Shown here piece by piece: positions 7,907 to 17,081 of a stretch of DNA of 63,338 nt (position 1 is its first letter; every line of letters begins with the position of its first letter). Location: NCBI GenBank assembly GCA_018268415.1, contig JAFDWO010000111.1:1-63338 (forward strand). Reading direction: 5' to 3'. A model generated the notes under the pieces. It saw only the letters and a list, made by a program, of their open reading frames with translations. It was not told where the DNA came from and searched no databases. The translations under genes were made by a program, and so were the position numbers. The DNA is from Actinomycetota bacterium. Lineage in GTDB: Bacteria; Actinomycetota; Thermoleophilia; Solirubrobacterales; 70-9.

Positions 7907-9981
7907 CAGCGCTTCCTCCCACAGGTCACGGCCTTCTGCTGGATTCGGTGCGCCCGCTTGCGGGCGGCGGCGGCTTGGTGGCGCAGGCGCCGGGAGTCGG
8001 CCCTCGGCGCCCTCGCCTTCCCGCCGCGGCGGGCGCGCTTGGCGAGTTGACGGGCTTTGCGCTCCGCCTTCTTGGCCTGCGCCCGCAGGGCGCCGCAGGA
8101 CGGCGCGACGGCCTTGCTCGCGACGGCGGCCTCCACCAGACCTGCCGGAGCCACCGAGGAGGCGCCACGACACCCTTCGCCCTGGCACGGTGGTTCCGAG
8201 CCAGGCGGCCATTGGGTGGCCAGGCCGCCAAGTTCGCGATCGTCGTAGACGTCGGTGCTTTCGTCGGTGTCCTGCGGCACGAGCTGCTGCTTGGTGAGGA
8301 AGTAGACGTCGCTGCCGTCCGGGGTCGCGTCGCCGAACGTCGACGGCTGTTCGCCCCTGCCGGTGGAGACGAGCTCCTCCGCCCCGTCGCGCCAGGCGTA
8401 GACGTCACCGACCCCGTTGACGTCCCGCGGCAGGAGCGCGTTCGGCGTGTCGAAGAAGACGGTGCCGTTGTCGAGGGCGGCGCGCTGGTATTCGTCCCCG
8501 GTTCCCGGTTCGTGGGTCCCGTGCCCGCCGAGTTCCGAGAATCCTCGACCCGGCCCGTCGCAACTGACGCACGTCAGCTGATCGGTGTCGGTCCGGTAGG
8601 CGTAGACGTCCAGACAATGTTCCGGCGCGTTGTTGATGAACGGGTTGGTCGGGCAGTCCGGGCTCGGCACGTCTGCCGCCGTCATCGGCGACGCGGTCGC
8701 GAAAGCGAAGACCTTTCCGTTCGGACTGACGCTCCACTGCTGTGGGAAGGAGAATTCCCCGTCGGCGGCGTCGGTCTGCCCGATGAAGTCGATCGAGCCG
8801 TCGTGCGAGACGTAGAAGTTGACGCCCGACCCTTCCGGTTCGCTCGCGCCGGGGGCCAGCACCGCGCCGGAGCTGAAGTAGACGTAGGAGCCGTCGGCAC
8901 TGGCGCCGAGTACGTCCCTCACTTCCGCGCGGCCGCCCGGCGGACTCGCGATCACCGGGGTCGCTTCGCCCGTGGCGACGTCGAAGCGGTAGAGCGCGCT
9001 CCCACCCGCGCCGGCGACCAGTTCGTAGGAGCTGGTGAAGTAGACGACTGAGCCGTCCGGGGTGGCGACGCCGAATTCGGCAGGTTTCACTTCTCCCGCT
9101 TCCGCCCCGTTTCGCGACACCGAGATCGGCACCGTCGTCTCGCCGTCTTCGCGCAGGTAGAGCGGACCGGTGCCGAACCCGCCGACCTGGAAGAAGGCCC
9201 TCGAGCCGTCGGCGGAGATCAGGTGCTGGGAGGACATGTTGGACGACCCGATGTGGGCGCCGGACGGATCGACGGTGCCGTCGGGCTTCACGTTGACGAG
9301 GTGCGCGGTACCCCCGATCAGGTCGTAGACGTTTTCCACGCCGGCCGCCGGTTGCGGCTCCGACGGCGGGACCGGGAGAGCTTCGCGGCTGTGGATCACC
9401 ACGTGGCTCCAGTCGGCGTCGGCGCCGAGGAAGACGCCACCGCCGGCCCCGGAGCCCTGCTGGAAGAGGCTTTCTCCGGAGGTCGCCGCGAGGAGGGTCC
9501 GGACGCCGGTCGCGTTGTCGCGGAGATAGAGGTTGGAGCCGCCTTCCACCGCGCCGGGAGCGAGCGCCAGCCGGCTGACGCCGAAGCTGAGGCCGAGGTC
9601 GGCGCTGCTCACCGGGGTCCCGCGGATCAGCAGGCCGCTGTGGTTGAACTGCGCCGGGTCGACCGCTTCGGTCGCCCAGTTGGATCCGCGGCGGGCGACG
9701 TAGGTGCTGCCGAGCGGGCTCGCCGGAGAGCCTGCGAACGAGGCGGTCGAGCCGAAGGCGACGGCGGCGCCGCCGGGAGCGGCGTGGACGCCGAAGGTCG
9801 AGCTGACGTTGCCGCCGCTCTTCGCGACCGGCGAGACCATCTCGTAGGCCCGGCAACCGGGCAGGGCCGAGGACGGGCCGGCCCGCAGCGCTTCGTTGGG
9901 ACAGCCCTCGGCGGCGGCCGATCCGGTCGCGACGGTGGCGAGCACGCATAGCGCCGCCGGCAGTACTGCGAAACGCCTCAT
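7906..9981 (-). CDS. Secreted beta-propeller-like protein (691 aa)
   Basis: It starts at MRRFAVLPAALCVLATVATGSAAA, a signal peptide. Repeats of the form DGSxVYFxS (SADGSRAFFQ, TPDGSVVYFTS, SADGSYVYFSS, TPDGSDVYFLT) follow, typical of PD40/TolB-like propeller blades. The N-terminal LPGCRAYEMVSP segment is found, to my knowledge, in other secreted proteins of this bacterial group. The last 60 residues form a basic coiled coil rich in Lys, Arg and Ala. It is the first gene of a two-gene unit, and a good promoter is seen upstream. The ribosome site is GAGGGGG next to the ATG. Function unknown. Confidence 0.85.
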   Translation of the reverse strand: MRRFAVLPAALCVLATVATGSAAAEGCPNEALRAGPSSALPGCRAYEMVSPVAKSGGNVSSTFGVHAAPGGAAVAFGSTASFAGSPASPLGSTYVARRGSNWATEAVDPAQFNHSGLLIRGTPVSSADLGLSFGVSRLALAPGAVEGGSNLYLRDNATGVRTLLAATSGESLFQQGSGAGGGVFLGADADWSHVVIHSREALPVPPSEPQPAAGVENVYDLIGGTAHLVNVKPDGTVDPSGAHIGSSNMSSQHLISADGSRAFFQVGGFGTGPLYLREDGETTVPISVSRNGAEAGEVKPAEFGVATPDGSVVYFTSSYELVAGAGGSALYRFDVATGEATPVIASPPGGRAEVRDVLGASADGSYVYFSSGAVLAPGASEPEGSGVNFYVSHDGSIDFIGQTDAADGEFSFPQQWSVSPNGKVFAFATASPMTAADVPSPDCPTNPFINNAPEHCLDVYAYRTDTDQLTCVSCDGPGRGFSELGGHGTHEPGTGDEYQRAALDNGTVFFDTPNALLPRDVNGVGDVYAWRDGAEELVSTGRGEQPSTFGDATPDGSDVYFLTKQQLVPQDTDESTDVYDDRELGGLATQWPPGSEPPCQGEGCRGASSVAPAGLVEAAVASKAVAPSCGALRAQAKKAERKARQLAKRARRGGKARAPRADSRRLRHQAAAARKRAHRIQQKAVTCGRKR

Positions 9982-10070
9982 ATCCCCCTCTTTCCCTTTG
10001 CCGGACGAGCCGGCGTCCCTGATCTGCCGTACCCACCGATTCAGGGAACCGATGTGTCGGGCGCGAGGAA

Positions 10071-10099
10071 CATATACATCGCCGTATCGTTTCGTCAAG
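10071..10099 (-). promoter_or_regulatory. Sigma70-like promoter of the secreted-protein pair
   Basis: On the minus strand, TTGACG (10094-10099) and TATATG (10071-10076) are separated by 17 bp. The predicted 5' UTR to the ATG at 9981 is about 80 nt. Confidence 0.75.
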
Positions 10100-10114
10100 T
10101 CGGCGGTCCCCGGC

Positions 10115-10164
10115 AGCTGACTCGACGTCAGCTGGAACTCCCTGAATGGCGCTTTAGAGCGCCA
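10115..10164. promoter_or_regulatory. Two inverted repeats between divergent genes
   Basis: CAGCTGA-N7-TCAGCTG (10115-10135) and TGGCGCT-N4-AGCGCCA (10147-10164) lie upstream of the propeller-gene promoter. They are candidate operators for the adjacent TetR-type regulator. Confidence 0.5.
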
Positions 10165-10191
10165 AATTACGACCATGACACGAACTCATGC

Positions 10192-10230
10192 CATACATAT
10201 CGGTATCAGGAACGTACCGATGCCGGTATG
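10192..10230. promoter_or_regulatory. Candidate autoregulatory operator of the double-TetR gene
   Basis: An extended dyad (CATAC-N2-ATCGGTA ... TACCGAT-N3-GGTATG) ends 12 nt before a TATGGT -10-like box (10243-10248). It therefore covers the -35 region of the regulator's own promoter. Confidence 0.55.
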
Positions 10231-10254
10231 CGAGCGGTCGTCTATGGTCGCCAG

Positions 10255-11559
10255 ATGCTGCGCACGCCGTGGGGAGATGCCGACGCGCTGCGGAGGCGCC
10301 GTCTGCCTCCGGGTCGGAGCGACGATCGTGACGCCGCCCGCCGCGACCAGCGCGAGCGGCTTCTCGCCGCGATGGTGGCGGGCTGCGCACAGAAGGGCTA
10401 CCAGGCGACCTCGGTCGAGGACCTGCTGCGGGTTGCCGGCGTCTCCCGCGCGACCTTCTACGAGCAGTTCGACGACAAGCTCGACTGCTTCCGCGCCGCG
10501 GAGAACGAGATCGTCGCCGGGGGGATCGCGGCGATCGCCGGACAGTTGGGCCGCGAGGGCGACGCCATCGCCCGACCGCGCGCCGCGCTGGCGGCCTTCG
10601 TCGGCGTCGTCGTCGCCCAACCCGCCGCCGCCCGCCTCTGCCTGATCGAATCCTACGCGGCGGGCGAGGCCGGGATGGAGCCGATCCGGCGCGCGATCGA
10701 CCGGGCGGTCCTGCTCGCCCGCGATGCCGCCGAGCAGATGCCGGACCGCGCCGGGATGCCACGCGAGGTGCTGCGCGGGGTCGTCGCCGGCATCCACCAG
10801 GTGATCTACGCGCGCCTGCTCGACGAGCGCGAGGCCGAGCTGCCGGACCTGGTGCCGGAGATCTGGGACTGGGCGATGAGCTTCCCCGCCCCGCCCCGGC
10901 CGCTGCGGCGCGGCGGGCGGCTGATCGTCTCACGGCCGGTCGCCGAGGCCACCCCCTTCGCGTCCTACAGCCCGGAACAGCGGATCATCCGCGGCCTCGC
11001 CGCGGCGGTGGCGAAGAAGGGGTACCCGGCGACGACGATCGCCGACATCGCCGCCGCCTCCTCGATCTCGCAGACGACCTTCTACGAATACTTCGACGGG
11101 AAGGCCGACGCGCTGGCCGCGGCGCTCGACTCGAGCGGGTCCCAACTGCTCGCTGCGGTGATGCCGGCGGTGCGCCGGACCGACGACTGGCGCATCGCGG
11201 CGAGGATCGGCTTCGAGGAGATCTGCGGATTCTTCGCCGCCGAGCCCGACTTCGCGGCCCTGCGGATGGTCGACGTCTACGGCGCCGGGCCCGATGCCAT
11301 CGCCAGCCGCGACGCGACCGGGCGGGAGATCGTCTCCAGCCTGGTGCGCCCGCCGGCCGGCGGCGGCGAGGCCCCCTCCGCGATCGTGATCGAGGCGACG
11401 GTGGGGGCGATCCTCGGCGTCCTCTTCGAGACGATCCGCGCGGGCAAGCTCGCCCACCTGCCCCGCCTCTCCCCCGTCCTCACCTACTTCGCCCTCGCCC
11501 CGGTGATCGGCGCCGAGGAGGCCTGCGAGGTCGCCACCTCCCGCGGCCGCGGCCGCTGA
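10255..11559 (+). CDS. Double TetR-family regulator (two TetR units in one chain)
   Basis: The protein has 434 residues. A first TetR helix-turn-helix (SVEDLLRVAGVSRATFYEQF) lies near residues 50-70 and a second (TIADIAAASSISQTTFYEYF) near 265-285. Each is followed by an all-helical ligand/dimer domain. It looks like an in-frame fusion or internal duplication, giving a covalent pseudo-dimer. The ATG at 10255 is preceded by TATGGT at 6 nt, matching the leaderless pattern; an alternative ATG at 10228 lies inside the operator dyad. It diverges from the secreted-protein pair, which it may control together with itself. The ligand is unknown. Confidence 0.85.
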   Translation: MLRTPWGDADALRRRRLPPGRSDDRDAARRDQRERLLAAMVAGCAQKGYQATSVEDLLRVAGVSRATFYEQFDDKLDCFRAAENEIVAGGIAAIAGQLGREGDAIARPRAALAAFVGVVVAQPAAARLCLIESYAAGEAGMEPIRRAIDRAVLLARDAAEQMPDRAGMPREVLRGVVAGIHQVIYARLLDEREAELPDLVPEIWDWAMSFPAPPRPLRRGGRLIVSRPVAEATPFASYSPEQRIIRGLAAAVAKKGYPATTIADIAAASSISQTTFYEYFDGKADALAAALDSSGSQLLAAVMPAVRRTDDWRIAARIGFEEICGFFAAEPDFAALRMVDVYGAGPDAIASRDATGREIVSSLVRPPAGGGEAPSAIVIEATVGAILGVLFETIRAGKLAHLPRLSPVLTYFALAPVIGAEEACEVATSRGRGR

Positions 11560-11563
11560 GCGA

Positions 11564-11614
11564 TGTTGATGGGCCGAAAGCTCAAGCCATTCTTGAGTTT
11601 TCGGCCCATCAACA
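11564..11614. terminator. Bidirectional palindromic terminator, GTTGATGGGCCGAAA family
   Basis: The arms at 11564-11586 and 11593-11614 have one wobble position and a short loop. It sits between the stops of two converging genes (11559 and 11626). Confidence 0.82.
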
Positions 11615-11625
11615 CGGAGGGTGTG

Positions 11626-13764
11626 TCAGCTTCCTGGCGTCTCCGGAACTTCGTGGAGGGGGGCGTTGGCGGGGGTGCAGGTCGGCTTCAAGGGACCCGT
11701 CACTTTCCAGACGGTGACCGGACCTTCGTTGAAGTACGGCTTGACGCCGCCGGCGCCGCGGAGCCAGCGCGCCTCGGGTGAGGGGACCGGCTCGCCGGGG
11801 TGGATGAAGTTGAGGAACGGCGAGGTCACGAGATAGTCGAGGTCGGCCGCGTTGACGGCTTCGCGGAAGCCCTGGCAGGTGGAGATGGCGTCGAAGGCGC
11901 CGTGCGGACCCGGTTCGCCGAGGTAGATGACCCGGTTGGAGAGGTCGGGCCCATAGAAGCCATAGCCGGCGAAACCGGCGGTGGTGCCGGCCAGGCCGAT
12001 CCGGGAATCGCGGACGCCGCGCGCCCAGCGGTAGGCGTCGTCGAGGTTCATGCCGGGGATCGACGTGGCGGCGGTGACGTTGGCGAAGCGGTGGTTCAGA
12101 TAATGGCGCTGCACCGGATAGCCGAGCGCTACGGCGGCCACGGCCAGCGCCGCCAGCGCGGCCGCGACGAGCCGCCCTGATAGACCATCACGGCGGGCCA
12201 GCCAGATCAGCGCCGGGACGCCGACGAAAACGATCACGAAGGCCAGGGCGAAGAGGCGGGCCTTGTCGTGGAGGCCGTCGTCGGGCCGGTCGGTGATCAG
12301 GTAGACCAGCGTGAGCACCGCGATCAGCCCCCACTGGCGCTTCTCCCCGTCGAGGAAGCGCGGCAACGGCAGCAGCACCAGCGCCGCCAGCAGAGCGGGG
12401 ATCACGTACCGGATGTTGATCGCGAAGCCGACCGGCGCGCCCTCCACCCCGGCCGCGCCCAGCGGCGTGAAGAGGTAGGCGACGAGGGCGAAGAGCGCGC
12501 AACCGCCGAGCCAGCGGATCAGCCGGTCGCGGCCGGAGAAGATCGCCAGCAGGCAGGCGGCCAGGGCGCCGACGAGGATCAGCGGCCAGAGGACGCCGAA
12601 GGCGTCGTGCACCCCCGGGACGAAGTAGTGGCGCCAGACGCCGGTGTCGGTCAGGTAATGGGCGATGCTGTAGCCGGGGCGGCCTTCCTGCAGGCGCTCG
12701 GGGTGCGGCGGGGAGATCGGGCCGAGCTTCGTCACCTCGGGAATCGGGCTGCCGGACACGATCACGTTGCGCAGGTACCAGTAGCCGCCGCCGACGAGGC
12801 CGGAGACGAACCACCATCCCGCGGCCTTCCAGCGCCTGCCTGAGGGGGCGAGGACGATGACGACGACGCTGAGCGCCGCGGCGAAGGCGAAGACGGTGAG
12901 GCGCGTCCCCGCCGCGAGCCCGACCGCGAGCCCCGCAGCGGCCGGCGGCCACCCGTAGAGCGCCCGCCGGTCGTCTTCCTGGGCGTTCCAGGCCTCGACC
13001 AGGATCGCGACGCCGGCGAGCAGCAGCGCCGCGGCCATCAGGTCGTTCTTGGCGGCACCCGGCTCGCGCACCACGAGGGTGTGGCAGCCGACCAGGATCG
13101 CCGCGACGATCGTCGTCGGGATTCCCCGCCCGTAGGGGCGGCCGACGCAGTAGGCGGCGAGGAAGGTGACCGCCAGCCAGCCGAAGTTGATGAAGAGGCT
13201 GAGGGTGTCGCGACCGATCGCGAGGATGCCGATCGCGTGCAGGAGCTCCGAGTTCTGCGGGTAGAACCAGTTGACGAACACCGTTTCGACGTGGTGCATC
13301 CCGGTCGTCGAGTGCGACTGGAAGATGTCCGCCGAGAACGGCATGTGGTACCAGAGCGAGTCGAAGTTGAAGATCCCCGCATCGAGCGCGTGCTTGGCCG
13401 TCACCGCCCAGTCGAAGACGACGATCGCGATCACCGCGATCGCCACCAGCGAGGCGAGCACGCCGGGCTGGACGCCGCGGGCGGTCTGGCCGCCGCCGTG
13501 CCCCTGGGGCACGAAGCGCACCGCCAGGGCGACGAGGAGCAGGGCGAGGATGAGCGCGCCCGCGTAAAGAAGCCCAAAGGTGCCGAGGACCTCGCTCACC
13601 GCGACCACGAGCCCGACCGCGACGGTCACCTCGACCAGGCGCGCCGGCGCGCCCCCCCAGCGTGGCAGCAGACGCTCCCGCAGGAGCCAGGCGGCATAGC
13701 CGGTGGCGACGGCGATGACGGCGAGCTGAGCGGCCCCCAGAAGGTAGGAGCCGAAGCTAGGCAC
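11626..13764 (-). CDS. Polytopic membrane protein, GT-C glycosyltransferase-like
   Basis: The protein has 712 residues with about 13-15 hydrophobic spans. After the third span, FNFDSLWYHMPFSADIF and NWFYPQNSELLHAIG resemble the first extracytoplasmic loop of GT-C transferases, where acidic residues act in catalysis. GAAKNDLMAAALLLAG follows. The C-terminal 150 residues form a soluble extracytoplasmic domain. Sugar transfer from a lipid-linked donor to a wall or surface polymer is the best guess. The GTG start at 13764 is 6 nt from the FtsB-like stop, so it is probably in one unit with that gene. Donor and acceptor unknown. Confidence 0.72.
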   Translation of the reverse strand: MPSFGSYLLGAAQLAVIAVATGYAAWLLRERLLPRWGGAPARLVEVTVAVGLVVAVSEVLGTFGLLYAGALILALLLVALAVRFVPQGHGGGQTARGVQPGVLASLVAIAVIAIVVFDWAVTAKHALDAGIFNFDSLWYHMPFSADIFQSHSTTGMHHVETVFVNWFYPQNSELLHAIGILAIGRDTLSLFINFGWLAVTFLAAYCVGRPYGRGIPTTIVAAILVGCHTLVVREPGAAKNDLMAAALLLAGVAILVEAWNAQEDDRRALYGWPPAAAGLAVGLAAGTRLTVFAFAAALSVVVIVLAPSGRRWKAAGWWFVSGLVGGGYWYLRNVIVSGSPIPEVTKLGPISPPHPERLQEGRPGYSIAHYLTDTGVWRHYFVPGVHDAFGVLWPLILVGALAACLLAIFSGRDRLIRWLGGCALFALVAYLFTPLGAAGVEGAPVGFAINIRYVIPALLAALVLLPLPRFLDGEKRQWGLIAVLTLVYLITDRPDDGLHDKARLFALAFVIVFVGVPALIWLARRDGLSGRLVAAALAALAVAAVALGYPVQRHYLNHRFANVTAATSIPGMNLDDAYRWARGVRDSRIGLAGTTAGFAGYGFYGPDLSNRVIYLGEPGPHGAFDAISTCQGFREAVNAADLDYLVTSPFLNFIHPGEPVPSPEARWLRGAGGVKPYFNEGPVTVWKVTGPLKPTCTPANAPLHEVPETPGS

Positions 13765-13770
13765 GGGCGC

Positions 13771-14115
13771 TCAGTTCAGGCCGTGGAGCACGAACGGGGT
13801 TTCGCCTTCGGCGATCATCCCCTGCTTGCGCGCCGTCCCTTCGACCACGGCGGCCTGGTCGGCCGACTTGACGGCCTTGTGGAGGCGCTTGTTTTCGCGC
13901 AGCAGTTCGTGGAATTCGGCTTTTGCCGCGGTGGTCGACCGGTAGGTCTCGAAGAGGTTGATCGCCGGGTTCAGGTAGCTGTAGGCGACGGCAAAGAGGA
14001 CCAGCACCAGGGCGATCCGGCCGACCCGGTCCCACTTGATGCGGCTGGCGGACCGGCGGGCGCCGGGACGGCGCGCCGCCGGGCGGCGTTTCGGGGGGCG
14101 ACGGTTCGAGGCCAT
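13771..14115 (-). CDS. FtsB/DivIC-family septum protein
   Basis: The protein has 114 residues: a basic cytoplasmic tail (RRPPKRRPAARRPGARR), one membrane span (IALVLVLFAVAYSYL, about residues 34-48), then an extracytoplasmic coiled coil (AEFHELLRENKRLHKAVKSADQ) and a short C-terminal region. This is the FtsB/DivIC layout. The family partners FtsL and FtsQ at the division site. Its position just downstream of enolase is common in many bacteria and supports the call. The start at 14115 follows a GTAGCT-containing stretch. Confidence 0.85.
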   Translation of the reverse strand: MASNRRPPKRRPAARRPGARRSASRIKWDRVGRIALVLVLFAVAYSYLNPAINLFETYRSTTAAKAEFHELLRENKRLHKAVKSADQAAVVEGTARKQGMIAEGETPFVLHGLN

Positions 14116-14172
14116 GCCCGCAGCTACGCTGCCGGCGGGCCTTCTCCTTCATTAAGGAGCGCCCCCGGCGGC

Positions 14173-15483
<1,311 letters not shown>

Positions 15484-15546
15484 TTCGCCGGCAGCACTTC
15501 GGCGCGGTCTGACGAGGCGGCTGCCATGCCGCCCGTTCGACCGGCG

Positions 15547-16971
15547 CTACTTGCCTTTACCGGCCGATTCTTCGGCGGCTTTGGCGGCGGCTTCTTCGAC
15601 CGCTTTCTGGGCGGCTTCGGATTCGGCCGAGCCTTCGGCACCGGTCGCGCCTTCAGCCGCGCCGGCCGCCCCTTCTTTGGCCGCTTTGGCGGTTTCTTCC
15701 GGCCGCGGGCGCTGCACTTTGCGTTCGCCTTCCGGTTTGACCAGCGTCACCGTGCCCGGGAGGGCGGGCTGGTTCTGCACCACCGGCGCCGGGCATTCTT
15801 TGGCGGGCGTTTTGGGATTGGCTTCGTAGCAGGCTGCAGGCGCTTCGGCGGGGTGGCCGGTGCCCTTGTAGTTGGCGCAGGATTCGATCACGAAGCCCGA
15901 GGCGCAGTAGCTGCGGCTGATCCACTTCGACTGGAAGCCGGAGACCCAGGTGGAGAAGAATTTTTCTTCCTTCTGGGCTTTCAGCGTGCTTTCGATGGTC
16001 GATTTGACTTCTTCGAAGGTCTGGACTTTTTCCGGGTGCAGCTTCACGACTTCGAGCAGCAGGTAATTTTTTTCCTGTTTGATCGGGCCGACCAGTTCGC
16101 CGGTCGCTGATTTGAAGATGTCTTTTTTCAGCGGTTCCGTGAGGAATTCTTCGGCGATTTCTTTCTGGAGCCCGGCCTGCGCAGCGGTCGTCGGCGAGTA
16201 TTTTTTCGTCACCTTTTTCCAGCTGGCTTCCGAGTTGTCGGCTTCCAGCGCTTTCTGCGCGGCTTCCACTTCTTTTTTGTTTTCGTTCACGATCGCGCGG
16301 ACGTCGCGGGTCGGTTTTTTCGTGAACTGCGTCGCCTTTTCAGCTTCGTAGTACGCCTTCAGTTCTTCTTCGGTGAGCAGCGGCGTTTCTTTTTTGATCT
16401 TTTCTTCGATCTTTTTCGAGAGGATCTGAAGTTCGATCTTGGAATTCACGTCTTCCTGGGTGAAGTGCGACTGCTGCATGAATTCCTGGAAAGCTTTTTC
16501 GGTTTTGAAGCTTTCTTTTTTGATTTTGGCGAGTTCGGTTTCGACTTCTTTCGGGGTGACCTTGATCCCGAGTTCTTCCGCCTGACCGAAGATCCAGGCG
16601 CTGTTGAGAAGTTCCCCGATCGCCGCTTTATGGAGTTCTTCGGCTTTTTTCGAGCCGGCTTTCGGCGGCTTTTTCAGGCTCTGCTGCGCTTCCTGCTGTT
16701 CGACCGAGCGCTTGTAGTCGGCTTCGGAGATCTCGCCCCTGGAGCTCGGGACGTTGGTCACCTTGGCGATGTCGCCGGAGGGGACGCTCGGCGCGCCGAG
16801 ACCCTGGGCGACCGCGAAGACGACGAAGAGGGCGACGAAGACGACCGCGAACAGGACGAGGCCGGTGCGCTGGGCGGTGCCGATGCCCCCGCTCCGTTTG
16901 GCCTGCGGCGCACCCGATTTTTTCGGGCCGCCCCTGCCGCCCTGCCTATTTCGCCCCGATTTGGCTCCCAC
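15547..16971 (-). CDS. Membrane-anchored PrsA/SurA-like foldase
   Basis: The protein has 474 residues. A basic cytoplasmic N terminus is followed by one span (GLVLFAVVFVALFVVFAVAQG, about 36-56), a SurA/PrsA-type helical chaperone region (AIGELLNSAWIFGQAEELGIKVTPKEVETEL) and a parvulin-like domain (about 240-340). A Cys-containing segment and an Ala/Glu-rich low-complexity tail follow. It likely helps fold exported proteins outside the membrane. Codon use is striking: Lys is mostly AAA and Glu mostly GAA, giving long T-runs on the plus strand, unlike its neighbours eno and mfd. The GTG start has TATGCT 9 nt upstream. Confidence 0.83.
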   Translation of the reverse strand: MGAKSGRNRQGGRGGPKKSGAPQAKRSGGIGTAQRTGLVLFAVVFVALFVVFAVAQGLGAPSVPSGDIAKVTNVPSSRGEISEADYKRSVEQQEAQQSLKKPPKAGSKKAEELHKAAIGELLNSAWIFGQAEELGIKVTPKEVETELAKIKKESFKTEKAFQEFMQQSHFTQEDVNSKIELQILSKKIEEKIKKETPLLTEEELKAYYEAEKATQFTKKPTRDVRAIVNENKKEVEAAQKALEADNSEASWKKVTKKYSPTTAAQAGLQKEIAEEFLTEPLKKDIFKSATGELVGPIKQEKNYLLLEVVKLHPEKVQTFEEVKSTIESTLKAQKEEKFFSTWVSGFQSKWISRSYCASGFVIESCANYKGTGHPAEAPAACYEANPKTPAKECPAPVVQNQPALPGTVTLVKPEGERKVQRPRPEETAKAAKEGAAGAAEGATGAEGSAESEAAQKAVEEAAAKAAEESAGKGK

Positions 16972-16980
16972 CGACGGGGC

Positions 16981-16986
16981 AGCATA
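16981..16986 (-). promoter_or_regulatory. -10-like TATGCT before the foldase gene
   Basis: TATGCT on the minus strand, 9 nt upstream of the GTG at 16971. Confidence 0.55.
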
Positions 16987-17081
16987 GTGAAAGTTGCTGG
17001 GCGGTGGTTAAAGAAGGGGTCGGGCGAAAGAAGTCGCGCGGATCGGAGGCGCCGCGGGCGCCGGGATCGAGCGGGGCGCGC

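Noticed and set aside
5003..8050. 1015-residue plus-strand frame
   Set aside because: Antisense of the secreted repeat protein; no signal peptide, ribosome site or domain.
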